From: Bryobacterales bacterium
GTDB lineage: Bacteria > Acidobacteriota > Terriglobia > Bryobacterales > Bryobacteraceae
NCBI GenBank assembly: GCA_027452065.1
Contig: DAIDHC010000110.1
Location: forward strand, 1 to 64,000
Direction of reading: 5' to 3'
DNA: 64,000 nt
Shown here one piece after another: positions 18,801 to 25,286 of this stretch. A program made the translations under genes and the position numbers. Position 1 is the stretch's first letter; each line of letters begins with the position of its first letter. The notes beneath the pieces are model-generated. The model was given only the letters and a program-made list of their open reading frames with translations, was not told the origin of the DNA and ran no database searches.

Positions 18801-19014
18801 CGGTGGCCGGATGCGACACAACCAGGTGTGCCTGCCCGCCTCGAGAAGGGGCCATCCAAATGTCGCCGCCTGACGCAAAAGCGATCTGCGAACCATCGGG
18901 CGACGGATTCGGCTCGGAAAACGAGGGCAGCGCTTTCTCCTGGCCCCAGGCGGAGGAGGATATCAGCATCACCGCCAAGGCCCATGTCGTCGGTGAAACC
19001 TTCGGCATTCTCAT
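15829..19014 (-). CDS. Tricorn-like secreted S41 peptidase (beta-propellers, PDZ, C-terminal protease)
   Basis: 1061 residues from 19014; an ATG two codons later (19008) has the better GGAAG spacing. There is a signal peptide (about 1-24, ending SSAWGQ). Two beta-propeller blocks follow, made of WD40-like/TolB-type repeats (SEPNPSPDGSQIAF, PMFSPDGTRLAFVSDRTGNG and many more, about 30-650). Then come a helical core-1 domain, a PDZ domain (GRLGLRFDRGRNEAGDG) and a C-terminal S41 protease. Tricorn catalytic elements are visible: NASHCGI (His), the nucleophile Ser in EESLSDAEDF, and an acidic residue near GEPTAGW. It should cleave peptides in the periplasm or outside. It is the first gene of a likely operon with the receiver-reductase fusion and histidine kinase. 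Confidence 0.9.
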   Translation of the reverse strand: MRMPKVSPTTWALAVMLISSSAWGQEKALPSFSEPNPSPDGSQIAFASGGDIWMAPSRGGQAHLVVSHPATESRPMFSPDGTRLAFVSDRTGNGDIYILTLANGQLRRLTFSDVPDRLDAWSRDGKWIYFTSGVNDIGGSTDIFRVSAGGGTPLEVSRDEFLSEYYASPSPDGRQVAFVARGFSMAQWWRHGHSHLDESEIWLKPIDGDAGYQRLVGGGAKQDWPMWAPDGRTLYFVSDKSGDENLWALDTRGGAQPKQTTHLTGGRFLFPSITADGKAVYFERNFAIWRTDTANGRAAEVPIELVGAADGPAVTHQRLGEFTSLALSPDGKKVAVTAHGEIFAASAKDGGDAIRVTKTPAVEDDVHWSADSKRIVYISNRNGNGQVFLYDFTTSKETQLTSSVEEDELPVFSPDGKWVAFVRAGRDLRVLPTAGGAERVVTTGYLREPTVAWSPDSQWIAYASVGAKSFRNVLLAPAAGGAGRPVSFLANGETALGIAWSHDGKYLLFDTAQRSEPSQIARVDLVPRLPKFREDQFQDLFKVERPSGAKLPAGEKTPAEGSIEKPADVKVNFDGVRNRLDILPLGLDAEAPMISPDGKTLLFPARVGGQINLFTYSLDELAREKPVARQLTSTAGRKQDYAFTPDSKEVFFLDGGKVMHVTLESRQPKPLSLQAEMEVDFNSEKMAAFEQAWSLLNRLFFDPSFHGVDWNRERAQYAPYVLGSRTPAEMRRIVSLMIGDLNASHCGIAGPAAFPPSPVGRLGLRFDRGRNEAGDGLFVREVLAEGPASVEGTIRPGDRLTAVNGQAIGPNTNLDALLEDEAGKKVVVDIAAGGDQTRKRTVTLQSVTTAQETHLRYREWVEEKRAYVDRVSKGKLGYVHIADMSEASLTQLYVDLDAANETRQGVVIDLRANHGGFVNGHVLDVFARRNYLTMTRRGLDPVPSRAYLGQRALGTPTVLVTNEESLSDAEDFTEGYRFLKLGKVVGEPTAGWIIYTWGEQLIDGSFLRLPEVRVQGADGKTMEMNPRPVDVEVQRPVGEWIEGRDSQLDRAIEVLLNQTSH

Positions 19015-19130
19015 ATTCTTCCACGCCCGCGCCGCTTCCCGCTCATCCCGGCACGCTCTGGCACATTTTCAGCCCTTGAATCCCCTCGACGGGGGATGGC
19101 CTTCCGGCGCGCTTGTGATGCAATAGTAAG

Positions 19131-21071
19131 GTGACTTCGTTCACCGGCTCGATCTGCGGCAGCCTTTCTCTAGCCATGAGCCGCGAGTGGCTTGAAACCA
19201 ACGGCCTTGGCGGATATGCCTCCTCCACAATCATCGGAATGAACACTCGGCGGTACCATGGCCTCCTGGTGGCGGCGGATCCGCCTCCAGTGGGGCGACT
19301 GGTTCTGCTGTCGAAGATCGAGGAGACCCTGGTCATCGATGGAATTCGCCATGAGTTGTCCACGAACCAGTATCCCGGCGCCATCTATCCTCAGGGTTAC
19401 CTCCTCCAGACGGGCTTCCGTCTCGATCCGTTCCCGGTCTTCACGTACTCGGCCGGCGGGCTTAGCCTCGAAAAGACCGTGTTCCTGGTCCACGGCGAGA
19501 GCACGGTGGTCGTATCGTACGAACTGCTCGGCAGCCTTGACGGCCGCGAGGCCGCGCTCGAACTGCGTCCGCTTGTGGCTTTTCGCGATTATCATTCGTC
19601 GACCCACGAGAATTCAAATTTCGACGCCACCGTCCGCCAGAGCCGCGGTGTTGTCTGGCTCCAGCCCTATCCCGCACTGCCGGCGTTGTACTTCACCCAT
19701 GAGGCTGGGGAACTGGATACGAAAGGCTCCTGGTACCGCTCTTTCGAGTACGAGGCCGAGCGACAACGCGGTCTCGATTTTGTCGAGGATCTGTACCAGC
19801 CGTTCACACTCACCTGCCGTCTGGCTCCCGGCATCCCGGTGTCCGTGATCGCCTCGACCTCTTCGCAATCGCCCGCGCCGCCGGCCACGCTCCGGGATGG
19901 CGAAAGGGCGCGGCGAGGGCCGGTGCAGGACTCGCCCAGTCTCGCCGGAGCGCTGACTCGGGCCGCGGACCAGTTTCTCGTCCGGCGTGACGGATTTTAT
20001 ACCGTCATTGCCGGCTACCACTGGTTTGGCGACTGGGGCCGCGACACCATGATCGCCCTTCCGGGTCTCACTCTGGCTACCGGACGGGACGAACTGGCGC
20101 GCAAGCTATTGCTGGTCTTCGCGGCTAACATGCGCGATGGACTCATCCCGAACCGCTTCACCGAAACCGGAGCCGCCGAATACAACACGATTGATGCGAC
20201 ACTGTGGTACATCGAGGCCGTCCGCGCCTATATCGCTGCGACGCGCGATTCTGGCTTTGTCCGTCAGAATCTCTATGCGGCTCTCCGAGAGAGCATCGCC
20301 TGGCTCGAACGGGGCACGAGGTTCGGAATACATGTGGACTCCGATGGTTTGCTGGAGGGCGGCGACGAAGGTGTACAGCTTACCTGGATGGACGCAAAAG
20401 TGGGCGATTTCGTAGTCACACCGCGCTGCGGGAAGCCTGTCGAAGTTCAGGCTCTGTGGTACAACGCCGTGCGGGTTCTGGAATCCCTGGCCAACACCTA
20501 CGGCGATCTTCAGGGCGCAGCACATTACCAGCAGATTGCGGCCCGTGCCCGAGACTCGTTTTGTAAGGCTTTCTGGAACGACCACGAACGCTGTCTCTAC
20601 GATGTGATCCAGGGCGAGCATCGGGACGGCAGCATCCGGCCCAATCAAGTGCTGGCGCTGAGCCTGGAGTATTGCATGCTCGACGCAGAAGCGGGCCGCG
20701 CAGTGCTTGAGCGGGTTGAGAAGGATCTCCTCACACCCTTTGGCCTCCGCTCGCTGTCGCCACTTGACCCTCGCTATCGCGGACGTTACGAGAGCGACCT
20801 CCGCAGCCGCGACACAGCCTACCATCAGGGAACCGTGTGGCCCTGGTTGATCGGTCCGTTCTTCCGGGCTTGGCGGCGCGTCTATGGCGACACAGCCGAG
20901 ACACGGGCGGTGATCGCGGATTGGCTCAAGAACTTTCAAGGCCATTTGCAAGAGGCTGGACTCGGGCAGGTGTCGGAGATTTTCGATGGCGATCCGCCCC
21001 ATGCTCCCCGCGGTTGTATCGCGCAGGCCTGGAGTGTGGCCGAGGTTCTGCGCCTCGCTCTCGGTCATTAG
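19131..21071 (+). CDS. Amylo-alpha-1,6-glucosidase/glycogen debranching enzyme (GH133-like)
   Basis: 646 residues from GTG 19131; ATG 19176 is possible but has no ribosome site. The N-terminal domain has the family opening EWLETNGLGGYASST and TRRYHGLLVA. The C-terminal (alpha/alpha)6 catalytic domain carries GYHWFGDWGRDTMIALPGL with the general acid Asp, FTETGAAEYNTIDATLWY, and TAYHQGTVWPWLIGPF. It hydrolyses alpha-1,6 branches of glycogen or related glucans in the cytoplasm. The following SDR and Gfo/Idh genes are 26 and 5 nt apart, so a small sugar operon is likely. It is divergent from the tricorn-like gene (116 nt). Confidence 0.92.
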   Translation: MTSFTGSICGSLSLAMSREWLETNGLGGYASSTIIGMNTRRYHGLLVAADPPPVGRLVLLSKIEETLVIDGIRHELSTNQYPGAIYPQGYLLQTGFRLDPFPVFTYSAGGLSLEKTVFLVHGESTVVVSYELLGSLDGREAALELRPLVAFRDYHSSTHENSNFDATVRQSRGVVWLQPYPALPALYFTHEAGELDTKGSWYRSFEYEAERQRGLDFVEDLYQPFTLTCRLAPGIPVSVIASTSSQSPAPPATLRDGERARRGPVQDSPSLAGALTRAADQFLVRRDGFYTVIAGYHWFGDWGRDTMIALPGLTLATGRDELARKLLLVFAANMRDGLIPNRFTETGAAEYNTIDATLWYIEAVRAYIAATRDSGFVRQNLYAALRESIAWLERGTRFGIHVDSDGLLEGGDEGVQLTWMDAKVGDFVVTPRCGKPVEVQALWYNAVRVLESLANTYGDLQGAAHYQQIAARARDSFCKAFWNDHERCLYDVIQGEHRDGSIRPNQVLALSLEYCMLDAEAGRAVLERVEKDLLTPFGLRSLSPLDPRYRGRYESDLRSRDTAYHQGTVWPWLIGPFFRAWRRVYGDTAETRAVIADWLKNFQGHLQEAGLGQVSEIFDGDPPHAPRGCIAQAWSVAEVLRLALGH

Positions 21072-21097
21072 CCGTCGTCTATCCTGTCTCTATTGAC

Positions 21098-21907
21098 ATG
21101 TCTCCCACTCCACTGAGAGGCCAGAAGGCGCTGGTAACCGGCGCAGGATCCGGCATCGGACAGGCCGTCGCCATCGCGCTGGGCCAAGCCGGCGCCGACG
21201 TTGTAGTGAATTATTATGGCGACACGGCCGCGGGCGCGCAGGAAGCCGTCGAGCGCATCCAGGCCGCCGGCTCGCTCGCCATTGCCCATCTCGCCGACGT
21301 CTCGAGCGAACAGCAGGTGCAGTCCCTGTTCGACCACATGCTCGACGTCTTCTCGACGATCGACATTCTTGTGAACAATGCCGGCCTGCAGCAGGACGCG
21401 CCGATCGACCAAATGACGCTTGCCCAGTGGAACCGGGTCATCTCGACGAACCTCACGGGGCAGTTTCTGTGTTCGCGGCTCGCGGTGGGCGAGTTCAAGC
21501 GCCGGGGCGTCGTACCCTCGGTATCGTCGTCGGCCGGGAAAATTCTCTGCATCAGTTCGGTCCACGAAGTGATCCCCTGGGCCGGCCATGTCAATTATGC
21601 CGCCTCGAAGGGCGGCGTCATGATGCTGATGAAATCGCTGGCGCAGGAGGTGGCGCCCTTCAAGATCCGTGTGAACAGCATCTGTCCGGGCGCCATCCAG
21701 ACTGCGATTAATCGTGCCTCCTGGGAGACACCTGAAGCGATGTCCCACTTGCTCACCTTGGTCCCCTACGGCCGCATTGGCCAGCCCGGTGACATCGCGC
21801 GCGCAGCCGTTTGGCTCGCCTCCGACGATGCAGACTACGTCACCGGCACCAGTCTTTTTGTGGACGGCGGCATGTTGCTGTATCCTGGCTTTGCCGGCAA
21901 CGGCTAA
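21098..21907 (+). CDS. SDR-family oxidoreductase (glucose 1-dehydrogenase-like)
   Basis: 269 residues from ATG 21098; the open frame extends upstream into the debranching gene but without signals. Classical short-chain dehydrogenase motifs are TGAGSGIG (cofactor), NNAGLQ, Ser in ILCISSVHE, and the catalytic YAASKGG. The C-terminus (GQPGDIARAAVWLASDDADYVTGTSLFVDGGM) is that of the glucose dehydrogenase/3-oxoacyl reductase-like classical group. It oxidises or reduces a sugar or hydroxyl substrate with NAD(P). Its position after a debranching enzyme suggests glucose or a glucose derivative, which is inference. Confidence 0.9.
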   Translation: MSPTPLRGQKALVTGAGSGIGQAVAIALGQAGADVVVNYYGDTAAGAQEAVERIQAAGSLAIAHLADVSSEQQVQSLFDHMLDVFSTIDILVNNAGLQQDAPIDQMTLAQWNRVISTNLTGQFLCSRLAVGEFKRRGVVPSVSSSAGKILCISSVHEVIPWAGHVNYAASKGGVMMLMKSLAQEVAPFKIRVNSICPGAIQTAINRASWETPEAMSHLLTLVPYGRIGQPGDIARAAVWLASDDADYVTGTSLFVDGGMLLYPGFAGNG

Positions 21908-21912
21908 TTCTT

Positions 21913-23004
21913 ATGCCCACTCGCAGACAGTTCGCCTCTGCTCTTGCCGCCGGATTTGCCGGCGCTTCCTGGCTCCGCGGTGATGCGCAGTTCCGTGTCG
22001 CCCTCGGTGGACTTACCCACGGCCATGCTGCCGGCTTCCTCTCCCGGCTTGCCAAGCGCTCTGATTTCCAACTCGTCGGAATTGCCGAGCCCGATTCCGC
22101 TCTGGCCCGCCGTTACGCCGGTCAGTACCATCTCGACTCTTCATTGTTCTACCCCGATCTCCCCACGCTCCTCGCCAAAACGCATCCGGAGGCCGTGGCA
22201 CTCTTTACCAGCACGCTGGGGCATCGCGCCGGTGTCGACGCCTGCGCCCGCGCCAGGACTCCTGTCATGATGGAAAAACCGCTTGCCGTCACTGTGGAAG
22301 AGGCCCACGCCATTCAGCACGCCTCTCAACAAGCCGGTATCCCCGTCATCGTCAACTACGAAACCACCTGGTACCGCAGCAACCGCGAGGCTTTCGACAG
22401 CCGCCAGGCCATCGGAGGCATTCGCAAAGTGGTCGTTCACGATGGCCACCAGGGGCCGAAGGAGATCGGTGTCCCCCCCGAGTTCTTCGCCTGGCTGACC
22501 GACCCGGTACAGAACGGCGCCGGTGCCCTGTTCGATTTCGGCTGCTACGGCGCCAACCTCATTACCGGCCTCATGGACGGCCGCCGCCCGCTTTCGATCA
22601 CTGCGGTCACTCAGCAGATCAAGCCTGCTGTCTATCCCAACGTTGAGGATGAAGCAACGGTCATTCTTACCTATCCTGAAGCCCAGGGAATTATTCAGGC
22701 CTCGTGGAACTGGCCCTTTGACCGCAAGGACATGGAAGTCTATGGAAGCACCGGCTACATCCTCACCGTCGGCCACGACCAGGTCCGCCGGCGCCTAAAG
22801 GACTCCGCCGAGCAACTCGTCACGTCGCCCGCCATTCCCGCTCCCGACAACGACACCTTCGATTACCTCAAGGCAGTGGCCCGACGAACCGCGCCGCCCT
22901 CCGGGTTGTCGTCGCTTGAGAACAACATCACCGTCGTCGAAATTCTCGACGCCGCCCGCCGCTCCGCCAAGACCGGACGTACCACTCAGCTTGCCTCGGC
23001 CTGA
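21913..23004 (+). CDS. Gfo/Idh/MocA-family oxidoreductase with Tat-like leader
   Basis: 363 residues from ATG 21913, 5 nt after the SDR stop. The leader MPTRRQFASALAAGFAGASWL has a twin-arginine pattern, common in exported members of this family in planctomycetes and acidobacteria. The Rossmann part begins RVALGGLTHGHAAGF; the cofactor/catalytic motif is EKPLAVT. The C-terminal alpha/beta domain has GALFDFGCYGANLITGL, with the Cys position of the Asp-Cys motif replaced in an otherwise typical context. It likely oxidises a sugar or polyol with tightly bound NAD(P), possibly in the periplasm. The substrate is unknown. Confidence 0.88.
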   Translation: MPTRRQFASALAAGFAGASWLRGDAQFRVALGGLTHGHAAGFLSRLAKRSDFQLVGIAEPDSALARRYAGQYHLDSSLFYPDLPTLLAKTHPEAVALFTSTLGHRAGVDACARARTPVMMEKPLAVTVEEAHAIQHASQQAGIPVIVNYETTWYRSNREAFDSRQAIGGIRKVVVHDGHQGPKEIGVPPEFFAWLTDPVQNGAGALFDFGCYGANLITGLMDGRRPLSITAVTQQIKPAVYPNVEDEATVILTYPEAQGIIQASWNWPFDRKDMEVYGSTGYILTVGHDQVRRRLKDSAEQLVTSPAIPAPDNDTFDYLKAVARRTAPPSGLSSLENNITVVEILDAARRSAKTGRTTQLASA

Positions 23005-23047
23005 GGTTCGGGCTTCCCGATCGGGCCGGGATTCCGAGCGCGACACC

Positions 23048-23467
23048 TCATCCGCCTACAATCAGCCCCGCTCCCATCGCCGCCAGTTCCATGTCCTCGA
23101 CTTGCGGCAGGCCGCTCACCGCCACTGATCCGATCACCTTCCCGTCCTTCCACACCGGCACGCCGCCGCCCCAGCCCGTGAACTTCGGATCGCCGAAATA
23201 GGCGATGTCGAATCCCTTCACCGGGTCCCGCGCCGCATCGCCGACTTCCTTCGACGTCTTCCTTTCCCGCGCCGCCGTCCACGCTTTGCTCGCCGCAATC
23301 GCCAGCGACGCCAGCGGCGCCCCGTCCATCCTGGCAATCGCGATCAACTCGCCGTGCGCGTCGGCGACCACCACCACGCCCGCTTTGCCGCGCTTGGCTG
23401 CCTCGGCCACAATGGCATCGATCGCCCGCCGCGCTTCTCCGTATTCAATTGCCGGCGTCAAAATCAT
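23048..23467 (-). CDS. GlcG/HbpS-family (haem-binding-like) protein
   Basis: 139 residues covering the whole GlcG/HbpS domain: AIDAIVAEAAKRGKAGVVVVADAHG, LIAIARMDGAPLASLAIAASKAWTA, FGDPKFTGWGGGVPVW and GKVIGSVAVSGL. Known members form oligomers; Streptomyces HbpS binds haem and tunes a two-component system, while most others have no proven role. There is no signal peptide. It follows murJ by 21 nt on the same strand and may be the last gene of the respiratory operon transcript. A haem link with the neighbouring oxidase is only suggestive. Confidence 0.85.
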   Translation of the reverse strand: MILTPAIEYGEARRAIDAIVAEAAKRGKAGVVVVADAHGELIAIARMDGAPLASLAIAASKAWTAARERKTSKEVGDAARDPVKGFDIAYFGDPKFTGWGGGVPVWKDGKVIGSVAVSGLPQVEDMELAAMGAGLIVGG

Positions 23468-23488
23468 CTTCGATTCTCCTTGTCTTTT

Positions 23489-25072
23489 TCATCGCATCAA
23501 CTTTTGCACCCGCCGGACCAGGCCTTTCGCCTCGCCGATCCCCAGTCCCAGCGCCGCCCCGAGGTATACTCCTCCGAACACGCCCAACACGGCGGCGCCA
23601 GCCAATACCGGGTGCCAGGCTGCAACGCCCATTTTCACCAACCAAGCCGCCGCGGCGCTCAACAACGCGGCCATCCACAATCGAGCTGTGAAGCCCGCCC
23701 GCAGGCCTGTCCGTCCGATCTTGCGGTTCAACCCGCGGCGCAGCAGTGCAAACTCCATCCATCCGGCCACGCCCGCCGACGCTGTCAGCCCCGCGGCCCC
23801 CCAACGTGCCCCGATCCCGATCGCCCCCGGCAGCCACAACGCCGCGCCGTATCCCAGCCCCGCGGTCAAGCCGACTCGTAGTAACGCGTACCGCAATGGC
23901 GTCCGCGTGTCGCGCAGGGCGTAATATGCCGAGCTGTAGAGACGGCCCATGGTCGATGCAAGCAGCCCGATGGCTGACCCTGCCAGAATTCCCCACGTAT
24001 AGCGCGCGTCCGCCCGCCCGAATCGGCCCGTCTGCAGCAGCGCCCCAGCCAGCGTGTCGCCCAGCGCCACGAACGCCGTTGCCGAAGGAACGATGTAAAA
24101 TGCGATCTGCCTGAGCCCGCCTTCAAGCCGCCCGCGAAGATACGCCGCCACCTCCTCTGCCCCTCCCAGCGCGCTCGACATCTCGGGCAACTCCGCCGCC
24201 GACACCGCCATCCCGAACAGGCTCACCGGAAGGGTGTAGAGAATCTGCGCATTGAACAAACCGGTCACCGCGCCCGTGGGAAGCAGGCTGGCCAACATCG
24301 CGTCGACATACGCACTAATCTGAACGGCGCCCCGGCTTATGAACACGGGCACGAAGTTCCGCGCCACCGTTCTCACTTCGGCGTTGCCCCATTCCAGCCG
24401 CAGCCGCAACCGGCCCATCAGCGCCAGCACCGCCGGTATCTGCACCCCGAATTGGAGGGCGCTGCCGGCCACCGATCCCCACGCGAGCGCCACGGCAAGC
24501 CGATCGAGGTCCGCGCGTCGTCCCATCCACACCAGCGTCCCCACCATCGCGGCGTTCCACACAACGGGAGCGGAGTAGGACAGCAGAAACCGCCGGTGGC
24601 TGTTCAGTACTCCCAGACACCAGGCCGACATCACCAGGAGCCCCGCTCCCGGAAAGAGAATTCGCACCAGTTGCACTGCCAGCGCTCGCTTGGACCCATG
24701 GAATCCCGGGGCGATCGCGTCAATCAGGTAGGGCGATGCCAGCACTCCGGCCAGCACGAGCAACGAGGTCGCCAGCGCCAGCGTAGCCAGCACCGCGCCC
24801 GCGACGCGCCGCGACTCTTCCTTGTCCCCGCGCGCCAACAGTGCCGCGTAAACCGGAATGAAAGACGCCGAGAGCACGCCTTCGCCGAATAGGTTCTGCA
24901 GAAAATTCGGAATTCGAAACGCGGCGTTAAACGCGTCGGCGGCGTCGCTCGCCAAACCGAAGTAATGGGAAAAAATCCGCAGCCGCACCAAGCCGGCGAT
25001 ACGGCTCAGCAGGATTCCGGCGCCCACGAGCGCCGCCATCGCATCGGTACTCTTGTTCTGGGAAGCGGCCAT
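23489..25072 (-). CDS. murJ: Lipid II flippase MurJ
   Basis: 527 residues from ATG 25072 (a TTG two codons earlier is also open). About 14 hydrophobic segments are visible, with the MurJ/MviN signatures: LLSRIAGLVRLRIFSHYFG at the start, DAFNAAFRIPNFLQNLFGEG, LSASFIPVYAALL, and the basic/acidic residues of the central cavity. It moves lipid II across the inner membrane for peptidoglycan synthesis. It lies 61 nt downstream of the small cbb3-linked gene and 21 nt upstream of the HbpS-like gene on the same strand. No functional link with respiration is expected. Confidence 0.93.
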   Translation of the reverse strand: MAASQNKSTDAMAALVGAGILLSRIAGLVRLRIFSHYFGLASDAADAFNAAFRIPNFLQNLFGEGVLSASFIPVYAALLARGDKEESRRVAGAVLATLALATSLLVLAGVLASPYLIDAIAPGFHGSKRALAVQLVRILFPGAGLLVMSAWCLGVLNSHRRFLLSYSAPVVWNAAMVGTLVWMGRRADLDRLAVALAWGSVAGSALQFGVQIPAVLALMGRLRLRLEWGNAEVRTVARNFVPVFISRGAVQISAYVDAMLASLLPTGAVTGLFNAQILYTLPVSLFGMAVSAAELPEMSSALGGAEEVAAYLRGRLEGGLRQIAFYIVPSATAFVALGDTLAGALLQTGRFGRADARYTWGILAGSAIGLLASTMGRLYSSAYYALRDTRTPLRYALLRVGLTAGLGYGAALWLPGAIGIGARWGAAGLTASAGVAGWMEFALLRRGLNRKIGRTGLRAGFTARLWMAALLSAAAAWLVKMGVAAWHPVLAGAAVLGVFGGVYLGAALGLGIGEAKGLVRRVQKLMR

Positions 25073-25133
25073 CGGCAAGCGGGCGCGAAACGATCCCTCA
25101 GTGTAACAAGCCCGTTCGCGCCGGCAGCCGCGC

Positions 25134-25286
25134 TTACCCCGGGCGGCGCTGCCCGAACCGCTTTTCCTGCTCGATCACACGGTACTTCGGCGCTTCAATC
25201 AGCCTCCGCAGCCCCGGCAGCCGCCACCAAGCCGCAGTCGCCCCGGCACAGAATAGCGCCACCAGCCCCACCACGACGCCCATCAT
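25134..25286 (-). CDS. 50-residue single-pass membrane protein coupled to the cbb3 oxidase gene
   Basis: The ATG at 25286 overlaps the stop of the oxidase gene (ATGA), so translation is coupled. The product has one membrane helix (GVVVGLVALFCAGATAAWW, about 3-21) and a basic cytoplasmic tail ending EKRFGQRRPG. Position and size recall CcoQ or CcoS of cbb3 oxidases, but the tail does not contain the YDD pattern of CcoS as I remember it, nor the usual CcoQ ending. I call it a candidate accessory subunit. A longer frame to 25814 exists but runs antiparallel in the wrong frame through the oxidase gene. Confidence 0.6.
   Translation of the reverse strand: MMGVVVGLVALFCAGATAAWWRLPGLRRLIEAPKYRVIEQEKRFGQRRPG

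Noticed and set aside
20837-21097. N-terminal extension of the SDR protein
   Set aside because: It lies inside the debranching enzyme gene and has no family sequence; the Rossmann domain begins right after ATG 21098.
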